From assembly GCA_964534995.1 (NCBI GenBank), contig CAZHSC010000057.1:1-22427 (forward strand): a stretch of DNA of 22,427 nucleotides, in the 5' to 3' direction. Origin of the DNA: JAJTFW01 sp964534995. GTDB lineage: Bacteria > Bacteroidota > Bacteroidia > AKYH767-A > OLB10. The notes under the pieces are model-generated. The model ran no database searches, was not told the DNA's origin, and was given only the letters and a program-made list of their open reading frames with translations. Every line of letters starts with the position of its first letter. The stretch's first letter is position 1. Made by a program: the position numbers and the translations under genes. This document shows positions 1-7,120 of this stretch, piece by piece.

Positions 1-1101
1 GGTCCTCATGTGGGCAAGGTAACGTTGGCGGAGGGATGGAACATTCAGCAGCCGGTTTAAAAGGGGATAGTTTACATTTGTGGAGTGATAGAAGACATCC
101 CATGAGGTGGCGAGCCCTAATTCCAGGGAGCTGTTTCCATCGTATTCATGCGGAACCATCAAGCCGGTTTCATTTTCATAATGAAGGTAATAATCCATTT
201 TACCTTTATAAACATAACTGTCATCATCGGTCCAGGCAATTTCGGTGGCGAGAAACCACAGAGTTCTGTCAAGGTCCATATAATTGGCCAGAGTATCTTC
301 CAGCTCTGACAGTGGTGTGTTTTCCAGTTTATCGGTAAGCCTTACCAGGTAGTCCCATGGATTCAATACCGTTGACTCTTTCAGGGTATAGTATATCTTG
401 TAGTCGGAGGTATCGTTACTTAAATAGTTCAGTGCTGCGGTACCATCCCCCCATGCACCTATACCTCCCGGTGCCCCGGGTGGTTTATCAGCGCGCCACC
501 AGATACCGTCATTGCTTAAGTACCATTCTTCCAGGAAATCTTTATTTAGTTGCTGTATATTGGAGTAAAGTCCCCAGTTGGAACCGTTCAGGTACAATTT
601 AACGTAATTAGACCTGGCAGTTGGAATATGCCGTTTAATAAGCGAGGTGTATAAAACCTCTCTCATCATGGAAGGATCCTGAGCCGCATTGTTCAACTTA
701 AATGTGCTGTAGCCGTCATAGTCATGTGCAGGTTTCCAGAAATCCAGTTCGATTTTAAAGGATTTTTTCTGAGATGCCCCGGTTTGGAAGGAAGTTTGGC
801 CACGAAAACGGACGCCCACACTGTCATAAGTATTTCCGTCAATCTGAAGTGTTGCCGGCAAATAAGTACGTGTGGAGTAATTACTTAATAGTTGTGTCCA
901 AAAATTGGGGGAGGCAAAGGTCAGGTCGATTCTTCGTACGAGGCTCTGATCGTAAAAACCGGTATTGGGTTCACTACCTATCAGCAACATGCGTCCATCC
1001 GGAGTGATGTGCATTTGATCGGGTAGAGATTGGCTGAATCCGTAAGCAGAAATAAAAAGCAGTCCACAGAGGGTCAATAATCGTTTAGATAATAATGTCA
1101 T
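1..1101 (-). CDS. CotH kinase family secreted protein (C-terminus beyond window)
   Basis: The frame is open from an ATG at 1101 down to base 1, giving 367 residues with no stop, so the C-terminus lies outside the window. Residues 1-24 form a signal peptide: basic start (SKR), hydrophobic core, then AYGFSQ. The body fits the CotH (spore coat protein H) kinase-like family. It has an N-terminal segment with PATLQIDG (82-89) and VRFRGQTSF (97-105) followed by KKSFKIE (112-118), then a KLNNAAQDPSMMREVL stretch and NWGLYSNIQQLNKDFL in the middle. Near the visible end the segment PHEYDGNSS sits where the family usually carries a WDxD-like acidic motif. CotH of Bacillus phosphorylates spore coat proteins; bacterial homologues in non-sporeformers are exported and mostly uncharacterised. 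It lies downstream of thyA in the same orientation but behind a terminator, so it is probably transcribed separately. Kinase activity here is inference; family membership is fairly sure. Confidence 0.8.
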   Translation of the reverse strand, partial: MTLLSKRLLTLCGLLFISAYGFSQSLPDQMHITPDGRMLLIGSEPNTGFYDQSLVRRIDLTFASPNFWTQLLSNYSTRTYLPATLQIDGNTYDSVGVRFRGQTSFQTGASQKKSFKIELDFWKPAHDYDGYSTFKLNNAAQDPSMMREVLYTSLIKRHIPTARSNYVKLYLNGSNWGLYSNIQQLNKDFLEEWYLSNDGIWWRADKPPGAPGGIGAWGDGTAALNYLSNDTSDYKIYYTLKESTVLNPWDYLVRLTDKLENTPLSELEDTLANYMDLDRTLWFLATEIAWTDDDSYVYKGKMDYYLHYENETGLMVPHEYDGNSSLELGLATSWDVFYHSTNVNYPLLNRLLNVPSLRQRYLAHMRT

Positions 1102-1241
1102 ATGTTTTGGTTGGGTTGGGTAGTAAGGGTGATTGGATGGTAAGGAAAATGGAAAGTTTAAAGATAAAATAAAGTTTGTGTAATAATTTGTAAACAATTG
1201 TACGTCATCATATTCAATTTGTTATCAATGTAATAAGAACA

Positions 1242-1268
1242 ACCCGCGAGGTCTTATACCTCGCGGGT
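1242..1268 (-). terminator. Rho-independent-type hairpin after thyA
   Basis: There is a perfect 10-bp inverted repeat, ACCCGCGAGG (1242-1251) and CCTCGCGGGT (1259-1268), with a 7-nt loop. On the minus strand it sits 39 bp past the thyA stop and is followed by TGTTCTTATT, so the T-run is imperfect. It separates thyA from the CotH-family gene. Confidence 0.75.
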
Positions 1269-1307
1269 CCTTCTTACACTTAATGCCTGATATTTATTAA
1301 ATAAAAG

Positions 1308-2102
1308 TCAAACGGCTACCGGCGCTTTAATGGAAGGATATGGATGATATTCCTCTATCGCAAAATCTTCGAATTTGAAAGAAAAAATATCCTTAACACT
1401 TTGATTGATAACTAATGTTGGAAGTGCTTTTGGGGTTCTGCTAAGTTGCAGCGCTACCTGTTCCATGTGATTGCTGTAAATATGCACATCTCCAAAGGTG
1501 TGTATGAATTCTCCGGCTTTTAATCCACATACCTGCGCAACCATATGGGTAAGCAAAGCATAACTGGCTATATTGAAAGGGACACCAAGAAAAAGATCCG
1601 CACTACGCTGGTAAAGTTGGCAACTCAATTTTCCTTCAGATACATAAAACTGAAACATTATATGGCAGGGAGGGAGTGCCATCCTGGGAATTTCACCTAC
1701 ATTCCACGCACTTACCAGCAAGCGTCGTGAATCTGGGTTCATCCGTATCTGCTCGATTAGCTGACTGATTTGATCAATGCTTTTACCATCAGGAGTTGGC
1801 CATGAACGCCATTGTTTTCCATAAACCGGGCCAAGGTTTCCGTTTTCATCTGCCCACTCATCCCAAATGCTGACACCGTTTTCCTTCAGGTATCTGATAT
1901 TGGTTTCTCCTTTCAAAAACCATAGCAATTCATGAATGATGGATTTGGTATGCAACTTTTTTGTGGTCAGCAGTGGAAATCCCTCATCCAGGTTGCAGCG
2001 AAGCTGATAACCGAAAACACTGATAGTACCTGTACCGGTACGATCTTGCTTCCTGACTCCATTATTTAAAACATGATTCAGTAAATCTTGGTATTGTTTC
2101 AT
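1308..2102 (-). CDS. thyA: Thymidylate synthase
   Basis: This enzyme converts dUMP to dTMP using 5,10-methylenetetrahydrofolate in the cytoplasm. From the ATG at 2102 the protein is 264 residues, the same length as E. coli ThyA, and it appears to align without gaps. Visible motifs are QDRTGTGT (19-26), the WDEWADENG block, the catalytic cysteine in ALPPCH (Cys146 by alignment), and the dUMP-binding YQRS arginine. NIASYALL, the HIYSNH segment and the terminal IKAPVAV are also present. A longer frame begins at a TTG at 2129, but a -7 promoter box (TACATTTG, 2119-2126) lies between the two starts, so the extra residues would not be transcribed. No dihydrofolate reductase gene, a frequent partner of thyA, is visible in the window. 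Confidence 0.98.
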   Translation of the reverse strand: MKQYQDLLNHVLNNGVRKQDRTGTGTISVFGYQLRCNLDEGFPLLTTKKLHTKSIIHELLWFLKGETNIRYLKENGVSIWDEWADENGNLGPVYGKQWRSWPTPDGKSIDQISQLIEQIRMNPDSRRLLVSAWNVGEIPRMALPPCHIMFQFYVSEGKLSCQLYQRSADLFLGVPFNIASYALLTHMVAQVCGLKAGEFIHTFGDVHIYSNHMEQVALQLSRTPKALPTLVINQSVKDIFSFKFEDFAIEEYHPYPSIKAPVAV

Positions 2103-2118
2103 CTCAGAAGGGCTTAGG

Positions 2119-2126
2119 CAAATGTA
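2119..2126 (-). promoter_or_regulatory. Bacteroidota -7 box for thyA
   Basis: TACATTTG on the minus strand matches TAnnTTTG exactly. A TCTG (2147-2150), one mismatch from the -33 TTTG, lies exactly 20 bp upstream. The box ends 16 nt before the thyA ATG. Confidence 0.6.
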
Positions 2127-2200
2127 CAATTACCGGCGTTTTTAAGCAGATGAAGTTGCCGTGTATTTTTTAACAATTGAAAAAATAAGCAACAGTTTGG

Positions 2201-2232
2201 TTTGTTTTTTGCCTTTAGCCTCCGTAGTTTCG
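2201..2232 (+). promoter_or_regulatory. Promoter of the small lipoprotein gene
   Basis: TTTG (2201-2204), a 20-bp spacer and TAGTTTCG (2225-2232) fit the Bacteroidota -33/-7 layout, with one mismatch in the -7 box. The box ends only 3 nt before the ATG at 2236, implying a leaderless or almost leaderless mRNA, or use of the next in-frame ATG at 2269. Confidence 0.5.
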
Positions 2233-2235
2233 CTT

Positions 2236-2649
2236 ATGCATTGTCTAAAAGGATATCTTATTCCGGTAATGGCAGCAACACTTGTTTTAATGAGTGCCTG
2301 CTCGGAGGATGATACTGCTGATCCGGCAGGTGATGACCGGGAAAAGTTTGCAGGAAAGTGGAAGTGTACAGAAGTTATTGGCAGCAATAGCACCACTTTT
2401 GAAATTTACATAACACTATACGGTGTAGATGACAGTATTCGTATTTCCAATTTTTCAAATTACGGAAATACAGCCGTTGCACTTGGATTAGTCAGCGGAA
2501 ATTCACTCGTGATACCTAATCAGAATATCAGTATTACCAATATACCTGTGCAGGGTACTGGTATATTTACTTATCAGGGTGCAAATGAAAAGATCAATTT
2601 AAATTATACCAGCGATGGGCAGTACGCTACCGCTGTTTGCACCCGCTAG
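2236..2649 (+). CDS. Small lipocalin-like hypothetical lipoprotein
   Basis: From the ATG at 2236 the protein has 137 residues. The N-terminus has a lysine, a hydrophobic segment and the lipobox MSAC followed by SEDD, so it should be a lipid-anchored envelope protein. An acidic residue just after the cysteine does not by itself settle inner or outer membrane in this phylum. The mature part begins KFAGKWKCTEVIG and continues as alternating beta-strand-like stretches (FEIYITLYG, IFTYQGA, INLNYTSDG), ending with a second cysteine in AVCTR. This resembles the short lipocalin-like lipoproteins common in Bacteroidota, but I recognise no specific family. The same frame extends upstream to an ATG at 2161, but that would bury the signal peptide and lie upstream of the promoter. 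An internal start at 2269 is also possible. It stands alone between thyA and the CorC/HlyC gene. Confidence 0.7.
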   Translation: MHCLKGYLIPVMAATLVLMSACSEDDTADPAGDDREKFAGKWKCTEVIGSNSTTFEIYITLYGVDDSIRISNFSNYGNTAVALGLVSGNSLVIPNQNISITNIPVQGTGIFTYQGANEKINLNYTSDGQYATAVCTR

Positions 2650-2701
2650 AAGATCAGACAATAAACAGTTTGATATCACCAATTAAAAGTTTATTAAAAC
2701 C

Positions 2702-4009
2702 TTAGTCGGTTACCTGTTCTGGGTTTACCACGGTCATTTTAACCGAATCTACGCTGTGTTTAAACCGTTTAAGAATTACAAATTCATAGCCTCCGAATAT
2801 GCGCTTTTCATTGACAGCCGGTATCCTTCCATAGATATAATTCAATAGTCCTGAAACGGTATCGTAATTCGGACTTTCAGGCAAGGCAATAGGCAACAAA
2901 TCATTCGCATCGCTAATTGAGGACATGGCGTTTACGATAAACTCGATTTCACTTTTTTTCTCAACAGGAGGTTTTTCATCATCATATTCATCCTGAATTT
3001 CCCCCACCAGTTCTTCAATAATGTCTTCCATCGTGACTATACCGGCAGTACCTCCAAATTCATTGGTTACAATGGCCATCTGTATATGTTGCGACTGAAA
3101 CTCTCTTAACAGGTCGTTAATACGTTTGTTTAGTGGAATAAAGTAGGCGGGGCGAATCAGGTCGTTTACACCTTTAAAATTTTTTTCGTGGAGGGCTTTA
3201 ATCAGGTCCTTCGTATAAATCACCCCAATCACATTGTCCAGTGAATCCTGATAAACCGGTAATCGTGAATAGCCCTCCTCAATTACCTTTTGTATTACTT
3301 CTTCCTTAGAAGATTCAACATCAATGGCAGAAATTTTTGTCCGGGGTATTAATATATGCCTTACTACGCGGTCATCGAATTCAAATACATTTTGTATCAA
3401 ATCATGTTCAGAGGCTTTAATGGCGCCACCTTCTTCTGACTCAGTCAACAACATCCTGATTTCCTCCTCACTGTGTATCTCTGCATGATCACTGGTATGT
3501 AGTCCGAGCAAACGCAAAATGCCTTTTGATAATCCGTTTAATACCCAGATAAATGGTGCAAAAACCAGATAAAAAACCCGTAAGGGAAGTGAGATATACA
3601 TGGTATAACTGAGCGGATTCCTGATCGCAGCAGTTTTCGGTACCTGTTCACCAAGCACAATGTGCAATACGGTAATTAATGCAAAGGCAATCACGATGGA
3701 TAATTGGTGCAGATTGTCTTCGGCCACGGAAAGCTGAAAATAGTCGGTAAGGGTACGTACCATTTTAGCTACAACTGGTTCGCCAATCCATCCCAAAGCA
3801 AGACTTGCCAGGGTAATTCCTAACTGGCATGCGCTCAGGTAGCCATCCATATTATCGAGAATATGCTGGGCTGTCTTTGCAACCGTGTTACCCTGATTGG
3901 CTTTCAGTTCTATTTGTGATTGTCGCACTTTTACAATGGCAAATTCGGCAGCAACAAAAAATCCGTTTAAAAACACCAGTAAGGCAGTCAGTAAGATATC
4001 AGCAATCAT
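2702..4009 (-). CDS. CorC/HlyC-family membrane protein (CNNM + CBS domains)
   Basis: The protein has 435 residues. Residues 1-190 form a DUF21/CNNM membrane domain with hydrophobic segments near 3-25, 60-80, 102-122 and 140-165. It includes NGFFVAAEFAIV, LGITLASLALGWIGEP and the conserved GEQVPK. A HSEEEIRMLL linker leads to a CBS pair (about 210-335) with SRLPVYQDSLDNVIGVIYTKDL and FGGTAGIVTMEDIIEELVGEI. A C-terminal CorC_HlyC domain (about 350-430) contains the NYDTVSGLLNYIYGRIP stretch. Family members are linked to Mg/Co efflux or divalent-cation homeostasis; the old name haemolysin is misleading. Bacteroidota relatives include GldE, but gldD is not adjacent, so I do not assign that symbol. 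It lies downstream of dtd-mazG in the same orientation with an 86-bp gap and its own -7 box. Confidence 0.93.
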   Translation of the reverse strand: MIADILLTALLVFLNGFFVAAEFAIVKVRQSQIELKANQGNTVAKTAQHILDNMDGYLSACQLGITLASLALGWIGEPVVAKMVRTLTDYFQLSVAEDNLHQLSIVIAFALITVLHIVLGEQVPKTAAIRNPLSYTMYISLPLRVFYLVFAPFIWVLNGLSKGILRLLGLHTSDHAEIHSEEEIRMLLTESEEGGAIKASEHDLIQNVFEFDDRVVRHILIPRTKISAIDVESSKEEVIQKVIEEGYSRLPVYQDSLDNVIGVIYTKDLIKALHEKNFKGVNDLIRPAYFIPLNKRINDLLREFQSQHIQMAIVTNEFGGTAGIVTMEDIIEELVGEIQDEYDDEKPPVEKKSEIEFIVNAMSSISDANDLLPIALPESPNYDTVSGLLNYIYGRIPAVNEKRIFGGYEFVILKRFKHSVDSVKMTVVNPEQVTD

Positions 4010-4031
4010 CAGATGGATAATAGTTCCGGAA

Positions 4032-4039
4032 CAAAGATA
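4032..4039 (-). promoter_or_regulatory. Bacteroidota -7 box for the CorC/HlyC gene
   Basis: TATCTTTG on the minus strand is an exact TAnnTTTG match ending 22 nt before the ATG at 4009. No good -33 TTTG lies 19-21 bp upstream. Confidence 0.5.
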
Positions 4040-4095
4040 CGTTTCTGCGGCAAGGGCAGAATCGTAATTTGAAAAATTAATTAAATGACAGGTGT

Positions 4096-4422
4096 TTATA
4101 GAAGTTTTTTGTTGCTTTTGTGCCGGTTTTTATCGCGCATTGTCTTTTTGGCAAGGTTTTTAACAAAGGCTTCCTCCAGGTTGGTACCGGTTTGGTTTGC
4201 CAAACAGATCAACACAAACAACACGTCCGCCATTTCATCCGCCAGTGTATCTCCGTTCTCTCCATTTTTAAACGACTGCTCACCGTATTTACGGGCTATG
4301 ATACGTGCCAGTTCACCCACCTCCTCGGTTAAAAGGGTCATATTGGTAAGTTCACTGAAATATCGAACGCCAATAGTCCTGATCCAGTTATCTACCGTTT
4401 TTTGTGCTTCGCGTATTTCCAT
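4096..4422 (-). CDS. MazG-like nucleotide pyrophosphohydrolase
   Basis: This is a 108-residue, single-domain MazG-like protein of the all-alpha NTP pyrophosphatase superfamily. The metal-binding signature is visible: EEVGE at 33-37 and DEMAD at 62-66, matching the EExxE...ExxD pattern. A long helix with LFVLICLANQTGTNLEEAF follows, and the tail is basic (KKTMRDKNRHKSNKK). Such short enzymes hydrolyse (d)NTPs to monophosphates and PPi, often as house-cleaning of damaged nucleotides; the substrate cannot be told from sequence. The start is the ATG at 4422. The dtd stop lies 1 nt upstream, so the two genes are surely cotranscribed. Confidence 0.92.
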   Translation of the reverse strand: MEIREAQKTVDNWIRTIGVRYFSELTNMTLLTEEVGELARIIARKYGEQSFKNGENGDTLADEMADVLFVLICLANQTGTNLEEAFVKNLAKKTMRDKNRHKSNKKLL

Positions 4423-4423
4423 A

Positions 4424-4876
4424 CTAAAGTTCTGATTTACTATCCATGATAATCGTCACCGGACCATCGTTTACGAGTTCTACCTGCATGTCGGCTCCAA
4501 ATTCGCCAGTGGTAATGGATTTTCCAAGGGTTGATTCCAGTGTTTTGATAAACTGCTCATACAACGGGATCGCATGCTCCGGCCTTGCAGAGCGAATGTA
4601 GGAGGGGCGGTTTCCTTTCTTCGTTATTGCGTGTAGGGTAAATTGACTGATCAGTAAAATTTCACCGCCTGTTTCCTGTATCGAATAGTTCATTTTTCCT
4701 TCGTTATCAGCGAAAATACGTAGTTGCGCAATTTTTTTACAGAGCGGTTCTATCTCTGAGAAGTTATCCCCTGTTTCAATACCCAGCAAAATCATCATCC
4801 CTGCTCCGCAAGAACGCAGTTCGGTTTTATTAATTAATACCGATGCTTTGGAAGTGCGTTGAATAACGATGCGCAT
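4424..4876 (-). CDS. dtd: D-aminoacyl-tRNA deacylase
   Basis: The enzyme hydrolyses the ester bond of D-Tyr-tRNA and other D-aminoacyl-tRNAs (and Gly-tRNA-Ala), protecting translation. From the ATG at 4876 it has 150 residues and begins MRIVIQRTSKASV, as in the family. The two defining motifs are present: SQFTLHAITKKGNRPSY, and NDGPVT near the C-terminus with the Gly-cisPro pair. An in-frame extension to 4930 adds 18 residues with no family counterpart, so I reject it. A weak -7-like TACCTTCG lies at 4898-4905 on the same strand, inside that extension. It is followed by mazG after 1 nt. Confidence 0.97.
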   Translation of the reverse strand: MRIVIQRTSKASVLINKTELRSCGAGMMILLGIETGDNFSEIEPLCKKIAQLRIFADNEGKMNYSIQETGGEILLISQFTLHAITKKGNRPSYIRSARPEHAIPLYEQFIKTLESTLGKSITTGEFGADMQVELVNDGPVTIIMDSKSEL

Positions 4877-5153
4877 TGTGCCTGCCTGATATTTCTGCGA
4901 AGGTAAGTACTGTTGTGAACATGGTTGCACTGTAAAAGCCGCTAAATAAATAGTGATTAATTATTTTCGCTTTTCTACTACTGTATTATTCACCGCCTTT
5001 ACGGCTTAAGGTGGCGATTGAGTAGTGGCAGGTCAGGAATGGCCGGATGATTGCCTTGCGTTGATGGCCTTAAGATTTTATCTGGGCTGATTTTTTAATG
5101 TATGCAATTCCTGCACGTATTCACACAACGCTAATGCCTTGCCCGCTATAAGT
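4877..5153. other. Gap between rsgA and dtd
   Basis: These 277 bp hold little that can be named. A hairpin (4991-4999 with 5008-5016; 9-nt arms with one mismatch, one wobble and an 8-nt loop) could end rsgA transcripts, but no T-run follows on either strand. Nearest rsgA is a minus-strand 31-codon ORF (5173 to 5078) whose ATG lies inside the last codons of rsgA. The rest, up to the weak dtd -7 box at 4898-4905, shows nothing recognisable. Confidence 0.5.
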
Positions 5154-6071
5154 TTATCGGAATATATCCTCATTCCTAAGTATGCTGATATAATTATAAT
5201 ACCGCTCTTTCGAAATGACACCGTCTTCAACGGCTTTCTTTATTGCACAATCTTTCTCACTATCATGCAGGCAATTGTGATAGCGGCATTGATTCATCAA
5301 CGCACGGATTTCGATGAAGTAATGCCCTGTTTCTGAGGGTTTGAAATCAATATTCACGAATTCACGTATGCCGGGAGTGTCTATTATATAACCTCCTTGT
5401 GATAAGCGATGCATCTCAGCAAAGGTGGTTGTGTGTTTTCCTTTCAAATGCTGCCTGGAAATATCACCGGTTTTCAGCTTGAGGGTAGGTTCAAGCGCAT
5501 TGATGAGACTGGATTTTCCAACTCCTGAGTGTCCGGCAATCAGATTCACCTTATCTTTAAACGACTCTTTCAATGCTTCGAGTCCTGCTCCCGTTTGTGC
5601 TGAAACAAGAAAACATGGGTAACCCAATGGCTCGTAAATATTTAAATAGGCTTGCAGAACCGCTTTCAACTCATCCTGGAAGAGGTCGGATTTATTGAAA
5701 ATAAGGGCCGTTGGAATCCGGAATGATTCCGCCGCCGCAATGAAGCGATCAATAAATCCGGTGGATGTTTTAGGTAAGGCTGGGGTGACAACGAGCCAGG
5801 CCATTTCAATATTGGCCGCAAGTATTTGCGTTTGTTTAGATAATTTGACTGATTTACGGATAATAAAGTTTTTCCTTTCTTTTATTTCCTGAATAGTACC
5901 GGTGCCATCCTCCTGAACCAGGATAGATACATGGTCGCCCACAGCAATGGGATTCGTGCTTTCTATGTCCTGCAGGCGAAGAGAGCCCCTGACCCGGCAA
6001 TCAATAACACGGCCGCTCTCTTCTTCCACCTTGAACCAACTGCCCGTTGATTTTAATACAATTCCTTCCAC
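5154..6071 (-). CDS. rsgA: Small ribosomal subunit biogenesis GTPase RsgA
   Basis: RsgA is a circularly permuted GTPase that acts late in 30S subunit maturation. The motifs come in permuted order: NKSD (G4), SAQTG (G5), GHSGVGKSS (P-loop, G1), the Thr-rich KHTTTF (G2) and DTPG (G3). An N-terminal OB-fold precedes them (GIVLKSTGSWFKVEEE...). The C-terminal zinc-binding CRYHNCLHDSEKDC fits the C-x4-C-x-H-x5-C pattern. The frame opens at an ATG at 6110, but family similarity begins at VEGIVLKSTGSW. A perfect -7 box (TATCTTTG, 6076-6083) sits between that ATG and an in-frame GTG at 6071. I therefore favour GTG at 6071 (305 residues, essentially leaderless) over the 318-residue form. It diverges from gldA. 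Confidence 0.95.
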   Translation of the reverse strand: MEGIVLKSTGSWFKVEEESGRVIDCRVRGSLRLQDIESTNPIAVGDHVSILVQEDGTGTIQEIKERKNFIIRKSVKLSKQTQILAANIEMAWLVVTPALPKTSTGFIDRFIAAAESFRIPTALIFNKSDLFQDELKAVLQAYLNIYEPLGYPCFLVSAQTGAGLEALKESFKDKVNLIAGHSGVGKSSLINALEPTLKLKTGDISRQHLKGKHTTTFAEMHRLSQGGYIIDTPGIREFVNIDFKPSETGHYFIEIRALMNQCRYHNCLHDSEKDCAIKKAVEDGVISKERYYNYISILRNEDIFR

Positions 6072-6075
6072 ACGG

Positions 6076-6083
6076 CAAAGATA
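6076..6083 (-). promoter_or_regulatory. Bacteroidota -7 box for rsgA
   Basis: TATCTTTG on the minus strand is an exact TAnnTTTG match ending 4 nt before the in-frame GTG at 6071. If used, the upstream ATG at 6110 is outside the mRNA. No TTTG stands at the usual -33 distance. Confidence 0.5.
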
Positions 6084-6120
6084 TGACAGCAAAAGCGAGG
6101 GCTGCTTCATTTTGAACGAT

Positions 6121-6128
6121 TACCTTTG
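6121..6128 (+). promoter_or_regulatory. Bacteroidota -7 box for gldA
   Basis: TACCTTTG is an exact TAnnTTTG match ending 6 nt before the gldA ATG, implying a leaderless or near-leaderless mRNA. It lies 38 bp from the opposing rsgA box. Confidence 0.5.
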
Positions 6129-6134
6129 TGGCCC

Positions 6135-7049
6135 ATGTCAGTATTGGTTGATTCTATTACGAAGTATTATGGCAGCCAGAAGGCGCTGGATGAGGTAACC
6201 TTCCAGGTAAATCCCGGACAGGTTGTAGGCTTTTTAGGTCCAAACGGAGCTGGTAAATCCACTATGATGAAGATAATAACCTGTTTTCTGCCTCCATCCT
6301 CAGGAACAGTAAGCGTGGATGGTTTTGATGTGAGGGAAGAGCCTGTAGAAGTCAGAAAACGAGTGGGTTACCTCCCCGAACACAATCCCTTGTATCTGGA
6401 TATGTACGTCAAGGAATTTTTGATTTTTATTGGGGGTATTCAGATGGGAAGGGCAGAGGCAAGGAAACGTAGTGCGCGGATGATAGAATTGACCGGTTTG
6501 GGGCCTGAACAAAACAAAAAAATAGGCGCCTTGTCAAAAGGATACCGTCAGCGGGTTGGCCTGGCGCAATCTATGTTGCACGACCCCTCGGTTCTCATCC
6601 TTGACGAACCTACCACAGGACTGGATCCGAATCAATTAATTGAAATAAGGCAACTTATTCGAAACATCGGCAGGGAAAAAACCGTAATACTGTCCACACA
6701 TATTATGCAGGAAGTGGAAGCCATTTGCGACCGTACGATTATTATCAATAAAGGGAAAATCGTGGCGGATAATGCCACTGCCTTGCTGAAAGAGAAAATA
6801 GGGAGTAAAAAAGTGCTCATGGTGGAGTTCGACAAAAAAGTATCCGAGAAAGAGCTCAGGACTATTGAAGGGATAGAATCGGTACGTAATGTTAAGGGTA
6901 ATTCATGGAGGCTTGAAAGTAATGAAAATACGGATATCCGGCAGAGACTGTTCAGTTTTGCTGTAGATCATCAAATGACAATTCTGGCTTTACAGAAAGA
7001 AGAGAATAATCTGGAATCAGTTTTCCGTGAGCTTACCGTTGATAAATAA
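6135..7049 (+). CDS. gldA: Gliding-motility ABC transporter ATP-binding protein GldA
   Basis: The protein has 304 residues from the ATG at 6135; the in-frame TTG at 6126 overlaps the promoter box. It carries all ABC ATPase motifs: Walker A GPNGAGKST (about 35-43), the signature in LSKGYRQRVGLAQ, Walker B VLILDEPTTGLDP and the H-loop LSTHIMQEVE. The opening MSVLVDSITKYYGSQKALDEV and the roughly 90-residue C-terminal region after the ATPase core are typical of GldA. GldA pairs with the permease GldF and with GldG in a transporter needed for gliding in Flavobacterium johnsoniae. Neither gldF nor gldG is adjacent here, although scattered gld genes are common. A closely related general ABC-2 exporter ATPase cannot be fully excluded. 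Transcription runs on towards metK, which has its own promoter box. Confidence 0.85.
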   Translation: MSVLVDSITKYYGSQKALDEVTFQVNPGQVVGFLGPNGAGKSTMMKIITCFLPPSSGTVSVDGFDVREEPVEVRKRVGYLPEHNPLYLDMYVKEFLIFIGGIQMGRAEARKRSARMIELTGLGPEQNKKIGALSKGYRQRVGLAQSMLHDPSVLILDEPTTGLDPNQLIEIRQLIRNIGREKTVILSTHIMQEVEAICDRTIIINKGKIVADNATALLKEKIGSKKVLMVEFDKKVSEKELRTIEGIESVRNVKGNSWRLESNENTDIRQRLFSFAVDHQMTILALQKEENNLESVFRELTVDK

Positions 7050-7074
7050 TTTCTCCTGAGAAAGCAGCAATTTC

Positions 7075-7082
7075 TATATTTG
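7075..7082 (+). promoter_or_regulatory. Bacteroidota -7 box for metK
   Basis: TATATTTG is an exact TAnnTTTG match, with TTTC (7050-7053) 21 bp upstream as an imperfect -33. It leaves a 38-nt AT-rich leader before the metK ATG. That is too short for a SAM riboswitch, and none is seen. Confidence 0.6.
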
Positions 7083-7120
7083 TCGCCTTAAACATAAAAA
7101 TAATAATTCAAAAAAATATC

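Noticed and set aside
36..1007. Three plus-strand ORFs of 77-100 residues at the left edge
   Set aside because: They are shadows of the minus-strand CotH-family gene, which is open across the whole interval and has a signal peptide and family motifs.
5139..5336. Plus-strand 65-residue ORF over the end of rsgA
   Set aside because: It is antisense to the conserved zinc-binding region of rsgA, with no promoter or homologous look.
7050..7120. SAM riboswitch in front of metK
   Set aside because: Only 71 bp separate gldA and metK, with a promoter box in them; the 38-nt leader has no room for a known SAM riboswitch.
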